Counted from the stretch's first letter, positions 37,796 to 48,620 are shown. The stretch is DNA of 64,000 nucleotides from MW101C3 sp943367595 (GCA_943367595.1 CALRJS020000004.1:50681-114680), one strand, 5' to 3'. The notes: generated by a model from the letters alone, not told the origin. Made by a program: numbers and translations.

Positions 37796-38881
37796 TCAGG
37801 GCAGCAGCAGCAGGCCGAGCAGCACCAAGGCCACGCTCGCGAGCCAGAACCCCACCACGACCCGCTGCTCCGGGTTGCCCGCCAGCTCGAAATGGTGGTG
37901 CAGCGGCGCCATGCGGAACAGCCGCCGGCCCTGCCCATCGGGGCCCTTGGTGGCTTTGAACACCCACACCTGCAGGATCACCGACAGGGACTCGGCCACG
38001 AACACCCCGCCCATCAGCAGCAGGGGCCAGAGGCTGTCGGTGAGCAAGGCCACCGCCGTGAGCGCCGCCCCCATCGCCAGTGAGCCGGTGTCGCCCATGA
38101 ACACCCGGGCGGGGTGGCGGTTGTGGCCCAGGAAGCCCAGCCAGGCGCCCGCCATCGCCGCGCAGAAGCCGGCCATGGCGGGGTCGCCGCTGTGGCCACG
38201 CAGCATCAGCTGCAGGGCGAAGCCGGTGAAAACCACGGCGCCGCAGCCTGCCGCCAGGCCGTCGAGGCCATCGGTGAGGTTGGTGGCATTGCTTTCGGCC
38301 AGGAACACGAACAGACCCAGTGGCAGCAGCAGCAGGCCCAGCGGCAGCACCCAGCCGAACGGCAGGCCCACATCGCCGCTGAACCAGCCGCGCCAGCTGC
38401 CCCAGGCCAGGAACAGCACCGCCGCCAGCGCCTGCAGCACCAGCTTCCCCTTCGGGGTCAGGCCGGTGTTGGTGCGGCGGGTGAGGCTGCGCCAGTCGTC
38501 GAAGCCGCCGATCACCAGGAAGGCGAGGGTGATGGCGGCCACTGCCAGCAGGCGCTCATCGGCCGGAGCGATCAGCCCGCCCACGATCACCCCCACCGGC
38601 ACCACCAGCAGACCGCCCATCGTGGGGGTGCCGGCCTTGCTGAGGTGGCCCTGGGGACCGTCTTCCCGGATCACCTGGCCCACTTTCAGGGCCCGCAGAC
38701 GCGGCACCCCCCACACACACAGCGTCCAGCTCACCAGCGCCGCCAGCAGCAGCGGCAGCGTGAGCTGGGACACCCGGAACCAGAGATCGCAGCCCAAGGC
38801 CGCCGCCACGAGCAGCAGGGTGAGGGCGGTAGCGGGGGAACGCAGCCGGCCGGGAACGGTGAGCGGGGAGGTGGAGGCCAA
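37796..38881 (-). CDS. mraY: Phospho-N-acetylmuramoyl-pentapeptide transferase
   Basis: Integral membrane enzyme that transfers phospho-MurNAc-pentapeptide to undecaprenyl phosphate, giving lipid I. 361 residues with about ten membrane segments. Diagnostic loops are EDGPQGHLSKAGTPTMGGL, FDDWRS (the DD pair that holds Mg), NATNLTDGLDGLAAGCG, GNTG-type VFMGDTGSLAMGAAL, and the histidine motif APLHHHFELAG. All catalytic aspartates and histidines are in place. The predicted start has a short hydrophilic leader. The unknown 95-aa gene lies downstream on the same strand. Confidence 0.96.
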   Translation of the reverse strand: MASTSPLTVPGRLRSPATALTLLLVAAALGCDLWFRVSQLTLPLLLAALVSWTLCVWGVPRLRALKVGQVIREDGPQGHLSKAGTPTMGGLLVVPVGVIVGGLIAPADERLLAVAAITLAFLVIGGFDDWRSLTRRTNTGLTPKGKLVLQALAAVLFLAWGSWRGWFSGDVGLPFGWVLPLGLLLLPLGLFVFLAESNATNLTDGLDGLAAGCGAVVFTGFALQLMLRGHSGDPAMAGFCAAMAGAWLGFLGHNRHPARVFMGDTGSLAMGAALTAVALLTDSLWPLLLMGGVFVAESLSVILQVWVFKATKGPDGQGRRLFRMAPLHHHFELAGNPEQRVVVGFWLASVALVLLGLLLLP

Positions 38882-38940
38882 GGATCAGGGGCGATGGCGG
38901 CCGTTCAGGCCCGTTCCTCGTAACCGGACGGATGGGAGGG

Positions 38941-39192
38941 TCAGTCTTCCCAGCTTTCGTCGCTCGCTTCGTCGGCGGGGCTGTAATCCTCTTTCTCGCC
39001 CATCAGGGCGGAGAGCTCCTCTTCTTCCACCGTGCTCACATCGGGAGCGGCGGTTTCCTCATCCACCACCAGCCGACCGCTGGTTTCCAGCCAGCTCAGC
39101 AGGTCCGGTTCGTCCCGCAGGGGGAGCACCGGTGCCGGCTCTTCCCGCCCGTAGCGGGTGAGGGAGGGATTGACGCTGTCGAGGGTGCTCAT
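38941..39192 (-). CDS. DUF3134 family protein
   Basis: 83 residues, acidic and soluble, a small cyanobacteria-specific family of unknown function. The recognisable core is NPSLTRYGREEPAPVLPLRD followed by DLLSWLETSGRLVVDEE. The tail is Glu/Asp/Ser rich (EDYSPADEASDESWED) and probably disordered. Its start lies upstream of a divergent small membrane protein and argG. Confidence 0.8.
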   Translation of the reverse strand: MSTLDSVNPSLTRYGREEPAPVLPLRDEPDLLSWLETSGRLVVDEETAAPDVSTVEEEELSALMGEKEDYSPADEASDESWED

Positions 39193-39320
39193 GAATGCAG
39201 ATCAGCGGGAATGTTCAGGCTGGGAAAACCAACGCTGCGCCCGGTTCGCCGATCTACCACCATAGATCAGGCCTCTGCCCCTGTTTCTTGTCGGCATCCA
39301 AGGCGGTCGGGATTCTGCGG

Positions 39321-39512
39321 GTGTGGGCCGTTGCCCTGCTGCTCAGTGGCCTGCTGGTGGCCGCCGGCCGCCGCTGGCCGGTGGCGCTCACGCCCACGCC
39401 GGCGATCGTCTGGGCGCTGCTGCTGCTGCCCCCCCTGCTGATGGGGTTCTGGATCGCCCGCCGCTGGGGGAGAATCCAGCAACCGGATCCGAGCGAGGCA
39501 CTGAGCGAATGA
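39321..39512 (+). CDS. Small membrane protein translationally coupled to argG
   Basis: About 63 residues from GTG 39321. Two hydrophobic segments (WAVALLLSGLLVAAG and AIVWALLLLPPLLMGFWIA) with a basic end then SEALSE. A longer form with an alternative start is possible, but the extra N-terminus has no membrane character. Its stop codon overlaps the argG start codon (ATGA, 39509-39512), so the two genes are likely translated in a coupled way. No family recognised. Confidence 0.6.
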   Translation: MWAVALLLSGLLVAAGRRWPVALTPTPAIVWALLLLPPLLMGFWIARRWGRIQQPDPSEALSE

Positions 39513-40729
39513 CAAAGGAGGAACGGACGTCCCGGGCGAAACGCGTGGTGCTCGCCTACTCCGGCGGTGTGGACACGAGCGTCTGCATCCCCTACCTCCT
39601 GAATGAATTCGGCGTGGAGGAGGTGATCACCTTCGCGGCCGACCTCGGCCAGGGCGATGAGCTGGAGCCGATCCGCCGCAAGGCGCTCGATTCCGGCGCC
39701 AGCCAGTCGATCGTGGGCGATCTGATCGAGCCGTTCATCACCGACTTCGCCTTTCCCGCCATCCGCGCCAACGCCCTCTACGAGGGCCGCTATCCCCTCT
39801 CCACCGCCCTGGCCCGCCCGCTGATCGCCCGTCGCCTGGTGGAGGTGGCCCGTGAGGTGGGCGCCGACGCGGTGGCCCATGGCTGCACCGGCAAGGGCAA
39901 CGACCAGGTGCGTTTCGATGTGGCGATCGGGGCCCTGGCGCCCGAGCTCAAGGTGCTCGCTCCGGCGCGCGAGTGGGGCATGAGCCGGGAGGAGACGATC
40001 GCCTATGGGGAGCGTTGCGGCATCCCGGTGCCGGTGAGCAAGGCCTCACCCTTTTCGATCGACCTGAACCTGCTGGGCCGCAGCATCGAGGCTGGCCCCC
40101 TGGAGGATCCCTGGGTTGAGCCGCCCGAAGAGATCTACGCCATGACCTGCTCCGTGAGCGCGGCGCCGGAGCAGCCCGAGGTGGTGGAGATCACCTTCGA
40201 GCAGGGCAATCCGGTGGCGATCAACGGCGAACGACTTGATCCAGTGGCGCTGGTGCGTCGCGCCAACGCCCTGGCCGGCAGCCATGGCTTCGGCCGTCTC
40301 GACATGATCGAGAACAGGGTGGTGGGGATCAAGTCGCGGGAGATCTACGAAACCCCTGGCCTGCTGCTGCTGATCAAGGCTCACCAGGAACTGGAAAGCC
40401 TCACCCTGGCCGCCGACGTGCTGCGCTACAAGCGCCAGATCGAAACCAGCTGGGCCGATCTCGTCTATCAGGGCCTCTGGTTCGGCCCGCTCAAGGAGGC
40501 GCTTGACGGCTTCCTGGACCGCACCCAGCTCACCGTCAGCGGCACGGTGCGGATCCGCCTCCACAAGGGCAATGCCACCGTGATCGGCCGCTCCTCCAGC
40601 GAGAGCCTCTACGTGCCCGACATGGCCACCTACGGCGCCGACGATCGCTTCGATCAACGGGCAGCCGAAGGGTTCATCTACATGTGGGGCCTGCCCACGC
40701 GCCTGTGGGCCGCCGCGCGGCGGCGTTAG
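39509..40729 (+). CDS. argG: Argininosuccinate synthase
   Basis: Joins citrulline and aspartate with ATP to argininosuccinate. 406 residues; the PP-loop is VVLAYSGGVDTSVC, the substrate loops are RYPLSTALARPLIA, HGCTGKGNDQVRF and SRDLKS-like region WGMSREETIAYGE, and the C-terminus has the tetramer-forming helix. ATG 39509 overlaps the stop of the small membrane protein gene. argH, the next enzyme, lies at 6043 on the other side of the origin. Confidence 0.97.
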   Translation: MTKEERTSRAKRVVLAYSGGVDTSVCIPYLLNEFGVEEVITFAADLGQGDELEPIRRKALDSGASQSIVGDLIEPFITDFAFPAIRANALYEGRYPLSTALARPLIARRLVEVAREVGADAVAHGCTGKGNDQVRFDVAIGALAPELKVLAPAREWGMSREETIAYGERCGIPVPVSKASPFSIDLNLLGRSIEAGPLEDPWVEPPEEIYAMTCSVSAAPEQPEVVEITFEQGNPVAINGERLDPVALVRRANALAGSHGFGRLDMIENRVVGIKSREIYETPGLLLLIKAHQELESLTLAADVLRYKRQIETSWADLVYQGLWFGPLKEALDGFLDRTQLTVSGTVRIRLHKGNATVIGRSSSESLYVPDMATYGADDRFDQRAAEGFIYMWGLPTRLWAAARRR

Positions 40730-40779
40730 AGCCGAGCGAGCGCGTCACAGCGTCAGCATCTGGCCGTTGGCTCGTTGGC

Positions 40780-41793
40780 TCAGGGGGAAGCTGGTGCTGC
40801 TCCTGAGCTGGTGGGCCCAGAACCACTGGCCGCCCCTTCCGGCTGGATCGTGACCCAGGTCACGTCGCTGACCTGGCCCAGCTGGCGGGCCGGCCCTATG
40901 CCCTGCTGGATCGTGATCATGTCAGGGCGACCGGCAAAGACCTGCAGCCCCTGGTTGAGGGAAAAGCGCTTCTCCCCTTTCAGCAACCCGACGAACAGGT
41001 AGGTGCCGGCGCCGTTGCGCACCTCCACCCAGTTCTCCTGGTTGCTGACCAGAGCCACCTCATCGGCCCCGAGGGCTTTGGCTGTGGCAACAGCTGCGCC
41101 CTGGCTGCTGGCGCCCTGCTTCTGCGTGGCACCTGCGGCAGTGTCGGCCGGGGAGGCGTTGGAGGCACGTCGCAGCTGCTGGTAACCCAGGGTGCCGCCG
41201 AGCGACAGCAGGCCCACCAAGCCGCCGATCAGCACCAGCTGGCGTCGCGTGCGTGGCAGAGCGGGGCCGCCGGCCAGAGGACGCTTCGGCCAGCTCAGAC
41301 CCCGGCGGGTTCCGGACGACGCCCCGGATTTCGATGGAGCATCGGCTGGTTTGGCTGCGGCTTCAGGACCGGGTGCCGGCGGGGGGGCCGGTGCAGGCGT
41401 TGAGTCCGGTCCGGGCATCAGAGCCCGCTGCTGGGGGTTGAAACCAGGCAGGACGTGCTGCAGGGTTTGCCGCAGCCACTGGTTTTCTTCGATCAGCAGG
41501 CGCTGCCGCTCAAGAATCGGGGCACAGCGCTCCTTGAACTTGCGCTCGAAGATCTCGGGCAGCTCCGAGACCAGCGTCTCCAGTTCCGACTTTTGACGCC
41601 GCGTGACTTCCAGGTCCTGCTGGGTGCGGCTGAGACGCAGATGCACCGTTTTCAGCTGCATCTTGCTGGACTTCAGCTCAAGGCGAGCAACCTCCAGGTC
41701 CCCCTCCAAGGGCTGCTCCGAGCCGGAGGCAGACGGAGGCTTTGCCTTCGGTTTCGGAGAACCGATCGGGTCAGTGGGGACGTATTGGGACAA
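40780..41793 (-). CDS. Membrane protein with coiled coil and RodZ C-terminal-like (DUF4115) domain
   Basis: 337 residues. Residues 30-115 form a helical coiled coil (LEVARLELKSSKMQLKTVHL ... RLLIEENQWLRQTLQ), residues 120-180 are Pro/Ala rich, a single membrane segment lies near 190-208 (QLVLIGGLVGLLSLGGTLGY), and the C-terminal 70 residues resemble the RodZ DUF4115 beta domain: NWVEVRNGAGTYLFVGLLKG and LQVFAGRPDMITI. RodZ links MreB to the envelope, but the helix-turn-helix of RodZ is absent here, so I treat it as an envelope protein of unknown role. rpsF lies upstream on the same strand. Confidence 0.65.
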   Translation of the reverse strand: MSQYVPTDPIGSPKPKAKPPSASGSEQPLEGDLEVARLELKSSKMQLKTVHLRLSRTQQDLEVTRRQKSELETLVSELPEIFERKFKERCAPILERQRLLIEENQWLRQTLQHVLPGFNPQQRALMPGPDSTPAPAPPPAPGPEAAAKPADAPSKSGASSGTRRGLSWPKRPLAGGPALPRTRRQLVLIGGLVGLLSLGGTLGYQQLRRASNASPADTAAGATQKQGASSQGAAVATAKALGADEVALVSNQENWVEVRNGAGTYLFVGLLKGEKRFSLNQGLQVFAGRPDMITIQQGIGPARQLGQVSDVTWVTIQPEGAASGSGPTSSGAAPASP

Positions 41794-41820
41794 CGCCCAG
41801 AAAAGAAACGGTGCTTCAGC

Positions 41821-41870
41821 GTATCCGGGACTGCAACAGCGTTGGCACTCCCGGATACGGCTTCTTTTTT
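41821..41870 (-). terminator. Hairpin downstream of rpsF
   Basis: GTATCCGGGA and TCCCGGATAC form a perfect 10-bp stem (arms about 41821-41830 and 41850-41860) with an 18-nt loop, directly after the rpsF stop codon. T-rich tracts lie on both sides (TTCTTTTTT on the plus strand, TTTCTTTTCT on the minus strand), so it may terminate in either direction. No plus-strand gene ends here, so rpsF is the likely client. Confidence 0.65.
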
Positions 41871-41879
41871 GGCTGGGCC

Positions 41880-42248
41880 TCAGGAGGCCACGGCCACGGC
41901 AGCATCGGCATCGGCGGGCGCCGCGGCGCCACCGGCCCGAGGTGCGGGCATCGGGCCGTCCTGCTTGACGGTGAGGTAGCGGATCACGTCTTCGCTGAGA
42001 CGCATGGCCCGCTCCAGCAGGGCCACCTGCTGGCCATCGCCATTGTGGTTGAGCTGCACGTAGATGCCTTCGCGATGCTTGGCGATCGTGTAGGCCAGAC
42101 GCCGCTTGCCGCGCATCTGGGTGTCGAGCACCTCGGCGCCGGCTTCGGTGACGATGTCACGGTATTTGTTGACGTGCGTCTCCACCTCTTCCTCCGGGAT
42201 ATCCGGACGAAGGATGTACATCGTTTCGTAGTAAGGCTTCTGCGACAT
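41880..42248 (-). CDS. rpsF: 30S ribosomal protein S6
   Basis: Small-subunit protein that with S18 binds the central domain of 16S rRNA. 122 residues; the S6 core is YYETMYILRPDIPEEEVETH, GKRRLAYTIAKHREGIYVQL and ERAMRLSEDVIRYLTVK. A C-terminal Ala/Pro-rich tail of about 20 residues is longer than in E. coli, as is common in cyanobacteria. A hairpin follows. Its neighbours are unrelated to translation; rpsR is not adjacent. Confidence 0.96.
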   Translation of the reverse strand: MSQKPYYETMYILRPDIPEEEVETHVNKYRDIVTEAGAEVLDTQMRGKRRLAYTIAKHREGIYVQLNHNGDGQQVALLERAMRLSEDVIRYLTVKQDGPMPAPRAGGAAAPADADAAVAVAS

Positions 42249-42357
42249 GGCGGGAGTGAAAGCTCCGTGACGGGCTCGGATGAGGCCGGCAGCCCGTGGG
42301 CGACCAGCGACGGACTCACCACCCTACCCGCCGGGCTGACCGGCCTTCAGCGGCCCC

Positions 42358-42822
42358 TTAGTAGAGCTGGATGCGCACCGCCTCGGACACGGTGGGGATG
42401 TCGGGTTCCTTGCCGCGGACGCACTGGATTACGGAGAACAGCACCAGCAGCAGCGTGCCGAGGAAGACCGTGTTGCTGAGGGTGCGCAGGGCGAAGCTGC
42501 CCGCCAGAGGGCTCAGCAGGATCTGGAAGGTGAGCGAGACCAGGATCAGCACGATGTCGATCAGGATCGCCTGCAGCACGTTGAAGCGGATGAAGTAAGG
42601 AACCCGCGGGTTGCGCACCACCGCCAGAAACAGCACCAGGAAGATCACGAACCCGCCGAAGGGAACGAGCTGCTGGAGCGTGGCCAGCGGCAGCGCCGGA
42701 ACGGCCAGCCACTGCAGCAGTGGAAACAGGCCGAACAGGTCCCTGCCGAAGGGAAGGGCGTCGCTCCAGGGCAGCAGGTAGGCCAGAACGGCCAGCAAAC
42801 GTTGCCAGATGGGGATGTCCAT
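42358..42822 (-). CDS. Tic20-like membrane protein
   Basis: 154 residues with four predicted membrane segments. It matches the cyanobacterial Tic20 family (chloroplast inner-envelope import channel homologues): IPIWQRLLAVLAYLLPWSDAL, a central FIRFNVLQAILIDIVLILVS and a last helix TVFLGTLLLVLFSVIQC. Its role in cyanobacteria is not settled. The start ATG (42822) overlaps the aroE stop codon, so the two are probably translationally coupled. Confidence 0.85.
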   Translation of the reverse strand: MDIPIWQRLLAVLAYLLPWSDALPFGRDLFGLFPLLQWLAVPALPLATLQQLVPFGGFVIFLVLFLAVVRNPRVPYFIRFNVLQAILIDIVLILVSLTFQILLSPLAGSFALRTLSNTVFLGTLLLVLFSVIQCVRGKEPDIPTVSEAVRIQLY

Positions 42823-43850
42823 CAGCCGGGGCCGGGTCCGCCCACGGTAGGTGCCCCCAGCCATGCTGTGGCCGCTTCGCGCATGGCGTCAACGGGCACC
42901 GGCAGCGCCTGGCCGGCCGCCTGGAGCCAGAGCTGCAGGGCGGCAGCCCCCTGCTGCACAAGCATCTCCAGGCCGTCCTGGGTGCGGCAGCCTCGGGCGG
43001 CGGCGTCCTGCAGCAGCGGGGTGGGGCGGGGCGTGTAGATGAGGTCGTAGACGAGCGTGCCGGGGCGCAGCGCCTCCAGCTCCGCCGCCGCCAGGGGGGA
43101 GCGGGTGGCGGCTGGGTATGGCGTGGACCCTGTGGCAGCCGTTGCCGCCAGTGCAGCCGGTGTAAGGGGGCGCACGCCCATCCCCACCGGCGTGCTGTTC
43201 ACCACCAGATCCGCCTCGCTGAGCCGTTCCGCCAGGCTGGGGCCAGCAGCGGCGGCGTTGCCGTCCCCGCCGCCGGAGGGTGCGCTCCAGAGCCAGCTGT
43301 CCAGGGCTGGTGCCCAGTCGCCGCAGCTGGCCTGGAAGGCCGCCAGGCGGCCGGGGTCGCGGGCGGCCACGGTGATGCGCCCCAGGCCCAGCTCCGTGAG
43401 ACCGGCCACCACGGCGCGGGCACTGCCGCCGCAGCCGAGCAGCACGGCGCGCCGCCCGCTCCAGCCGTCGGCCCCGCCGCCCGCCGCCGCCTGTCGCAGG
43501 GGCGCCAGAAAGCCGTCCACATCGGTGTTCGTGCCCAGCCAGCCGCCCGCCTCGCGGCGTACCAGGGTGTTGACGGCCCCGACCCGGCGGGCCAGGGGGC
43601 TGAGTTCCGCCGCCAGGGCGGCCACGGCCTGTTTGTGGGGCAGGGTGACGTTGAGGCCGCGGCAGTCGACGGCTTCAAGGCCGCGCACCACGGTGGCCAG
43701 CTCGGCGGCAGCCACCGGCAGGGCCAGATAGATCCAGTCGAGGCCGAGTGCGCGCAGGGCGGCGTTGTGCATCACCGGCGAGAGCGAATGGCGCACCGGG
43801 TCGCCGAGCACGCCCAGCAGGGCGGTCTGGCCGCAGATGGTGTGGGTCAT
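42822..43850 (-). CDS. aroE: Shikimate dehydrogenase
   Basis: NADPH-dependent reduction of 3-dehydroshikimate in aromatic amino-acid synthesis. Start ATG 43850 gives THTICGQTALLGVLGDPVRH, then the substrate motif HSLSPVMHNAALRAL, catalytic lysine NVTLPHKQAV, the aspartate NTDVDGF and the NADP loop LGCGGSARAV with arginine-rich second loop AARDPGR. The 342 residues are about 60 more than the family norm; the extra length is two Ala/Gly-rich insertions near residues 205-225 and 250-270. An open frame extends upstream for 370 codons antisense to dnaK and is not genuine. Ends overlapping tic20. Confidence 0.93.
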   Translation of the reverse strand: MTHTICGQTALLGVLGDPVRHSLSPVMHNAALRALGLDWIYLALPVAAAELATVVRGLEAVDCRGLNVTLPHKQAVAALAAELSPLARRVGAVNTLVRREAGGWLGTNTDVDGFLAPLRQAAAGGGADGWSGRRAVLLGCGGSARAVVAGLTELGLGRITVAARDPGRLAAFQASCGDWAPALDSWLWSAPSGGGDGNAAAAGPSLAERLSEADLVVNSTPVGMGVRPLTPAALAATAATGSTPYPAATRSPLAAAELEALRPGTLVYDLIYTPRPTPLLQDAAARGCRTQDGLEMLVQQGAAALQLWLQAAGQALPVPVDAMREAATAWLGAPTVGGPGPG

Positions 43851-44105
43851 GGGGGGGCTTGCGGCGGTGCCACCAGCGGCGGCTGAGGCCTCCGGGGCCT
43901 CTGCGGCATCATCGGTGGCCCAGCGGTGGCCCACAGGCGGTGCCATGGGCAGCACCGTCAGCAGCGGCATCCCCACGGGCCCGGCCGCACCGCTGAAGGG
44001 CCCGTGGTACGGCTGCAGTTCGGAAACCACCCCTCGCCTCGCCAAGCCCCTGTTGCTGAGGATGCAGCGGTAAGAACACGATCCGATCAGAGGAGGTGGG
44101 ACACC

Positions 44106-46010
<1,905 letters not shown>

Positions 46011-46011
46011 G

Positions 46012-46088
46012 CGTCGGGCAGGCCTTCGGGCCTGCCACCGGCCCTCAGGTCTCAGCAGAAAAGCCCTCCATGTGGAGAGCTTTTTTTT
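46012..46088 (+). terminator. dnaK transcription terminator
   Basis: Two hairpins follow the dnaK stop: a GC-rich one from GGGCAGGCC and GGGCCTGCC (46016-46037), then AAAGCcCTCC-ATGT-GGAGaGCTTT with a C-A mismatch, followed at once by eight T (46081-46088). The second has the form of a rho-independent terminator. The convergent pstS begins its 3' end 120 bp later. Confidence 0.85.
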
Positions 46089-46209
46089 GCTCTTCAGGGG
46101 CAGGAATCCGGGCTGGGAAGCCGTTGGCGCAGGTCGGGGCCTGAAGCTGGCCGTGGACGGTGTGCCGCGCTGCCGCGTGAGGCACACCGTCCGGCCGAAC
46201 CGGCCAGGG

Positions 46210-47240
46210 TTACTTGCTGATGCTGTCGACAGCCGCCTTGGCCTTGGTGATCACCTCTGGCGGCAGGCTCACGTAGCCCAGCGTGGGGGCCTTGCTCTGG
46301 AACTCTTCCGACAAGGTGGTGTTGAAAACCTTCTTCAGCATCTCGGCCTTCTCGCCGTTGCCGGTTTTGTAGAGCAGGATCCAGGTGAAGGTGACGATCG
46401 GGTAGCCGGCCGAGGGGTTGGGATCGCTGCCGATCAGGTCGGGACCGAGATCGATGGCGGCCAGCGCCTTGCTGGCGTTTTCGCTGTCGGGCTTGGCGAA
46501 GTCGCCGCTCCTGTTCTGAACGGCGGCCGCCTGCAGATCACCCTTCACATCACAAAGGAGGTTTCCACGTAGCCGATGCTGCCGCGGTTCTGGCCCAGGT
46601 TGGCGGCCACGCCCTCGTTGCCCTTGGCGCCGACGCCCACCGGCCAGGCCACCGCCTTGCCGGCTCCCGGGCCGCTCTTCCAGGCCTCGCTGAAGGCGGC
46701 CAGGCTGTTGGTGAAGTTGTAGGTGGTGCCGGAGCCATCCGAGCGATACACCACGTTGATCTGCTGATCAGCGCAGCCCAGCTCCTTGAAGTTCTTGATC
46801 TTGCCGAGGAACACATCCGCCACCTGGGCCTGGGTGAGCTTGAGCTCGCAGCCGGGCAGGTTGTAGGCCACGGCGATGGCGCCGGCCGTCATCGGCACCT
46901 GCACGGTGCCGCGGCTCACCTTGGCGAGGTCCTCAGCGTCCATCGGCGCATCGCTGGCGCCGAAATCCACGGTGCCGGCGATGAACTGGCGCACCCCGGC
47001 GCCGGAGCCCACCGACTGGTAGTTCACCTTCAAGCCGGTGGAGGCCAGCTGCTGGAACCAGCTCTGATAGATGGAGGAGGGGAAGGAGGCGCCGGCGCCG
47101 TTGAGGGTGCCGGTGAGCTGGCCGCCCCCGCCGCCCCCGCTGCCTCCCCCACAGGCCGTGAGCGCCATCGCCGCGCCCAGGCCGAGCGGCAGCGCCAGAC
47201 GGGCGAACGGACGGCGGTGCAATCGGGTGGGGGAGGCCAT
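46210..47240 (-). pseudogene. pstS: Phosphate ABC transporter substrate-binding lipoprotein PstS, 5-bp insertion
   Basis: Periplasmic phosphate-binding protein. The reading begins at 47240 with a lipoprotein signal (LALPLGLGAAMALTACGGG, lipobox LTAC) and continues through NGAGASFPSSIYQSWF, SVGSGAGVRQFIAGTVDFGASDAPM, IKNFKELGCADQQINVVYRSDGSG (each a PstS hallmark) to GSIGYVETSFV. It then meets ATG TGA. Deleting five bases (plus-strand 46546-46550, CACAT) restores FV-KGDLQAAAVQNRSGDF and a full 341-residue PstS ending at 46210. As written, the product loses about the last third of domain 1/2 closure. Not a homopolymer slip, so less likely a base-calling error. Other pst genes are not in this window. 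Confidence 0.85.
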
Positions 47241-47301
47241 TGGGACGACAGGCGAGCGGAGTGCTTCCTCCGGAACCTATCCAAGGGCGCGGGCGCGAAC
47301 G

Positions 47302-48372
47302 TTAACGACAGGTAATGCTCCTGTTCCCGGTAGCGATCGCGTCAGCGGCCCAGGCGGCGCTGGCTGGCGCCAGCAGCACGCCATTGCGGTAGTGGCCGGA
47401 GAGCAGCAACAGCCCCGGCTCCAGCTGCTCGAGCAACGGTGCCGGCCGGCCCATCGGCCGCGCCCGTAGGCCCTGCCAGCGGCGCAGCACGCGCGCGTCT
47501 GCGAGCCATTCCGGCGCTTCGCCTTCGAGCTGGCGCAGGGCGCTCCAGCGGGCTGGATCGGCGCTGAGCCCGGGCTCCAGGGTGGCGCCCAGCCACAGCC
47601 GCCGCTGCGGGCGTGGCACCAGGTTGAGGCCCCGCCACACCACGCTCGCTGGCCATGCAGCGGTGAGCTCAGGGCCGATCTCCAGCTCGGCGGCCTGGCC
47701 CAGCACCGGCTCCAGCGGCCGCTCATGGCCGAGCGGCGCCAGCAGCGCCGGGCTGGCCAGGCCGGCGGCCACCAGCACCCAGGGGGCCTCCAGCCCGCCG
47801 CCACCCTGCAGCGACACCTGCCAGCGGTCGTTGCGGCGCTCCAGGGCCTCCACCCGATCCGCCCGCAGCTCCAGGCCGCGCGCCTGGCCGTCGTGGCGGA
47901 AGGCGGCCATGGCGGCGAGGGGATCGAGCTGGCCGTCACGGGGGGAGAACAGCCCCGCCAGGGCGCCGTGCGGCAGGGCAGGGCAAAGGGCTTCCAGGGC
48001 TGGCCGCTGCCACAGCTCCATGGCCAGGCCCATCGCCTGGCGGCTCAGCGCAAGGGCTTCAAGGCGCGCCTGCTCCTGAGCGTCGGCGGCCAGCAGCAGC
48101 AGGCCCGGCCGGTGGGGCACCGGCTGACCGGCCATGGCCAGCTCGGCGCGCCACCGCTCCCACAGCCGCAACGATTGCTGCCGCAGCCGCCAGGCCCGGC
48201 CGCTGCTGCGGTGGAACACCTCCCCCATCAGCACCCCCAGCGCGGCGCTGCTGCCGCTGCCGTCGGGCTGGGGGCCGTGCGGGGCTGGATCCACCAGCAC
48301 CACCGCATGGCCGTGGCGTTGCAGCCACCAGGCGGCAGCCAGCCCGATGATGCCGGCGCCGACCACCACCAC
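47302..48372 (-). CDS. thiO: FAD-dependent glycine oxidase-like (ThiO) amine oxidase
   Basis: 356 residues, DAAO-family flavoprotein. The dinucleotide motif VVGAGIIGLAAAWWLQRHGH opens the protein immediately, so the start is near 48372 (a run of GTG codons, with Met not available). Further markers are SSAALGVLMGEVFHR, FSPRDGQLDPLAAMAAF and the C-terminal GLRARPMGRPAPLLEQL then GLLLLSGHYRNGVLLAPASA. In ThiO these serve glycine oxidation to the imino acid for thiamine thiazole synthesis; the family also contains other amino-acid oxidases, so the substrate is inferred. pstS lies 62 bp downstream on the same strand. Confidence 0.85.
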   Translation of the reverse strand: MVVVGAGIIGLAAAWWLQRHGHAVVLVDPAPHGPQPDGSGSSAALGVLMGEVFHRSSGRAWRLRQQSLRLWERWRAELAMAGQPVPHRPGLLLLAADAQEQARLEALALSRQAMGLAMELWQRPALEALCPALPHGALAGLFSPRDGQLDPLAAMAAFRHDGQARGLELRADRVEALERRNDRWQVSLQGGGGLEAPWVLVAAGLASPALLAPLGHERPLEPVLGQAAELEIGPELTAAWPASVVWRGLNLVPRPQRRLWLGATLEPGLSADPARWSALRQLEGEAPEWLADARVLRRWQGLRARPMGRPAPLLEQLEPGLLLLSGHYRNGVLLAPASAAWAADAIATGNRSITCR

Positions 48373-48540
48373 CCGGGAGGTGGGCGTGGGGCGTGGGGGG
48401 TGGTGCAGGGGAGGTGCCGTCAGAGGGATCTGGGGCGGATCAGGGGGCTGCAGCGATCATCAGCCGAGCCGTTCCACCCTGTGGAGCGACGGATGCCAGC
48501 GGGATGCACGTTGCGACGGCAGTGGCCGCCAGCGGGAGTG

Positions 48541-48620
48541 GCGGCTGGCGCTCCGTGTCAGCGGCTGGCGATCCGTGCCTGTGGCTGGCGCTCAAGGCCT
48601 GCGGCTGGCGATCCGCTTCC
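48541..48620. repeat. Four tandem 20-bp repeats
   Basis: Exact 20-bp period, units starting at 48541, 48561, 48581 and 48601, each close to GCGGCTGGCG followed by ATCCGTGCCT-like sequence; the first ten bases are almost invariant. The 20-bp unit is not a multiple of three and the array covers the last codons of the PEP-CTERM-like gene and its stop, so its boundary changes the C-terminus. Unknown role. Confidence 0.85.

Noticed and set aside
43926..44105. Upstream extension of the dnaK frame
   Set aside because: The ATG at 44106 has a strong ribosome site and begins the conserved KVVGIDLGTTNS; the extension overlaps the divergent promoter region.
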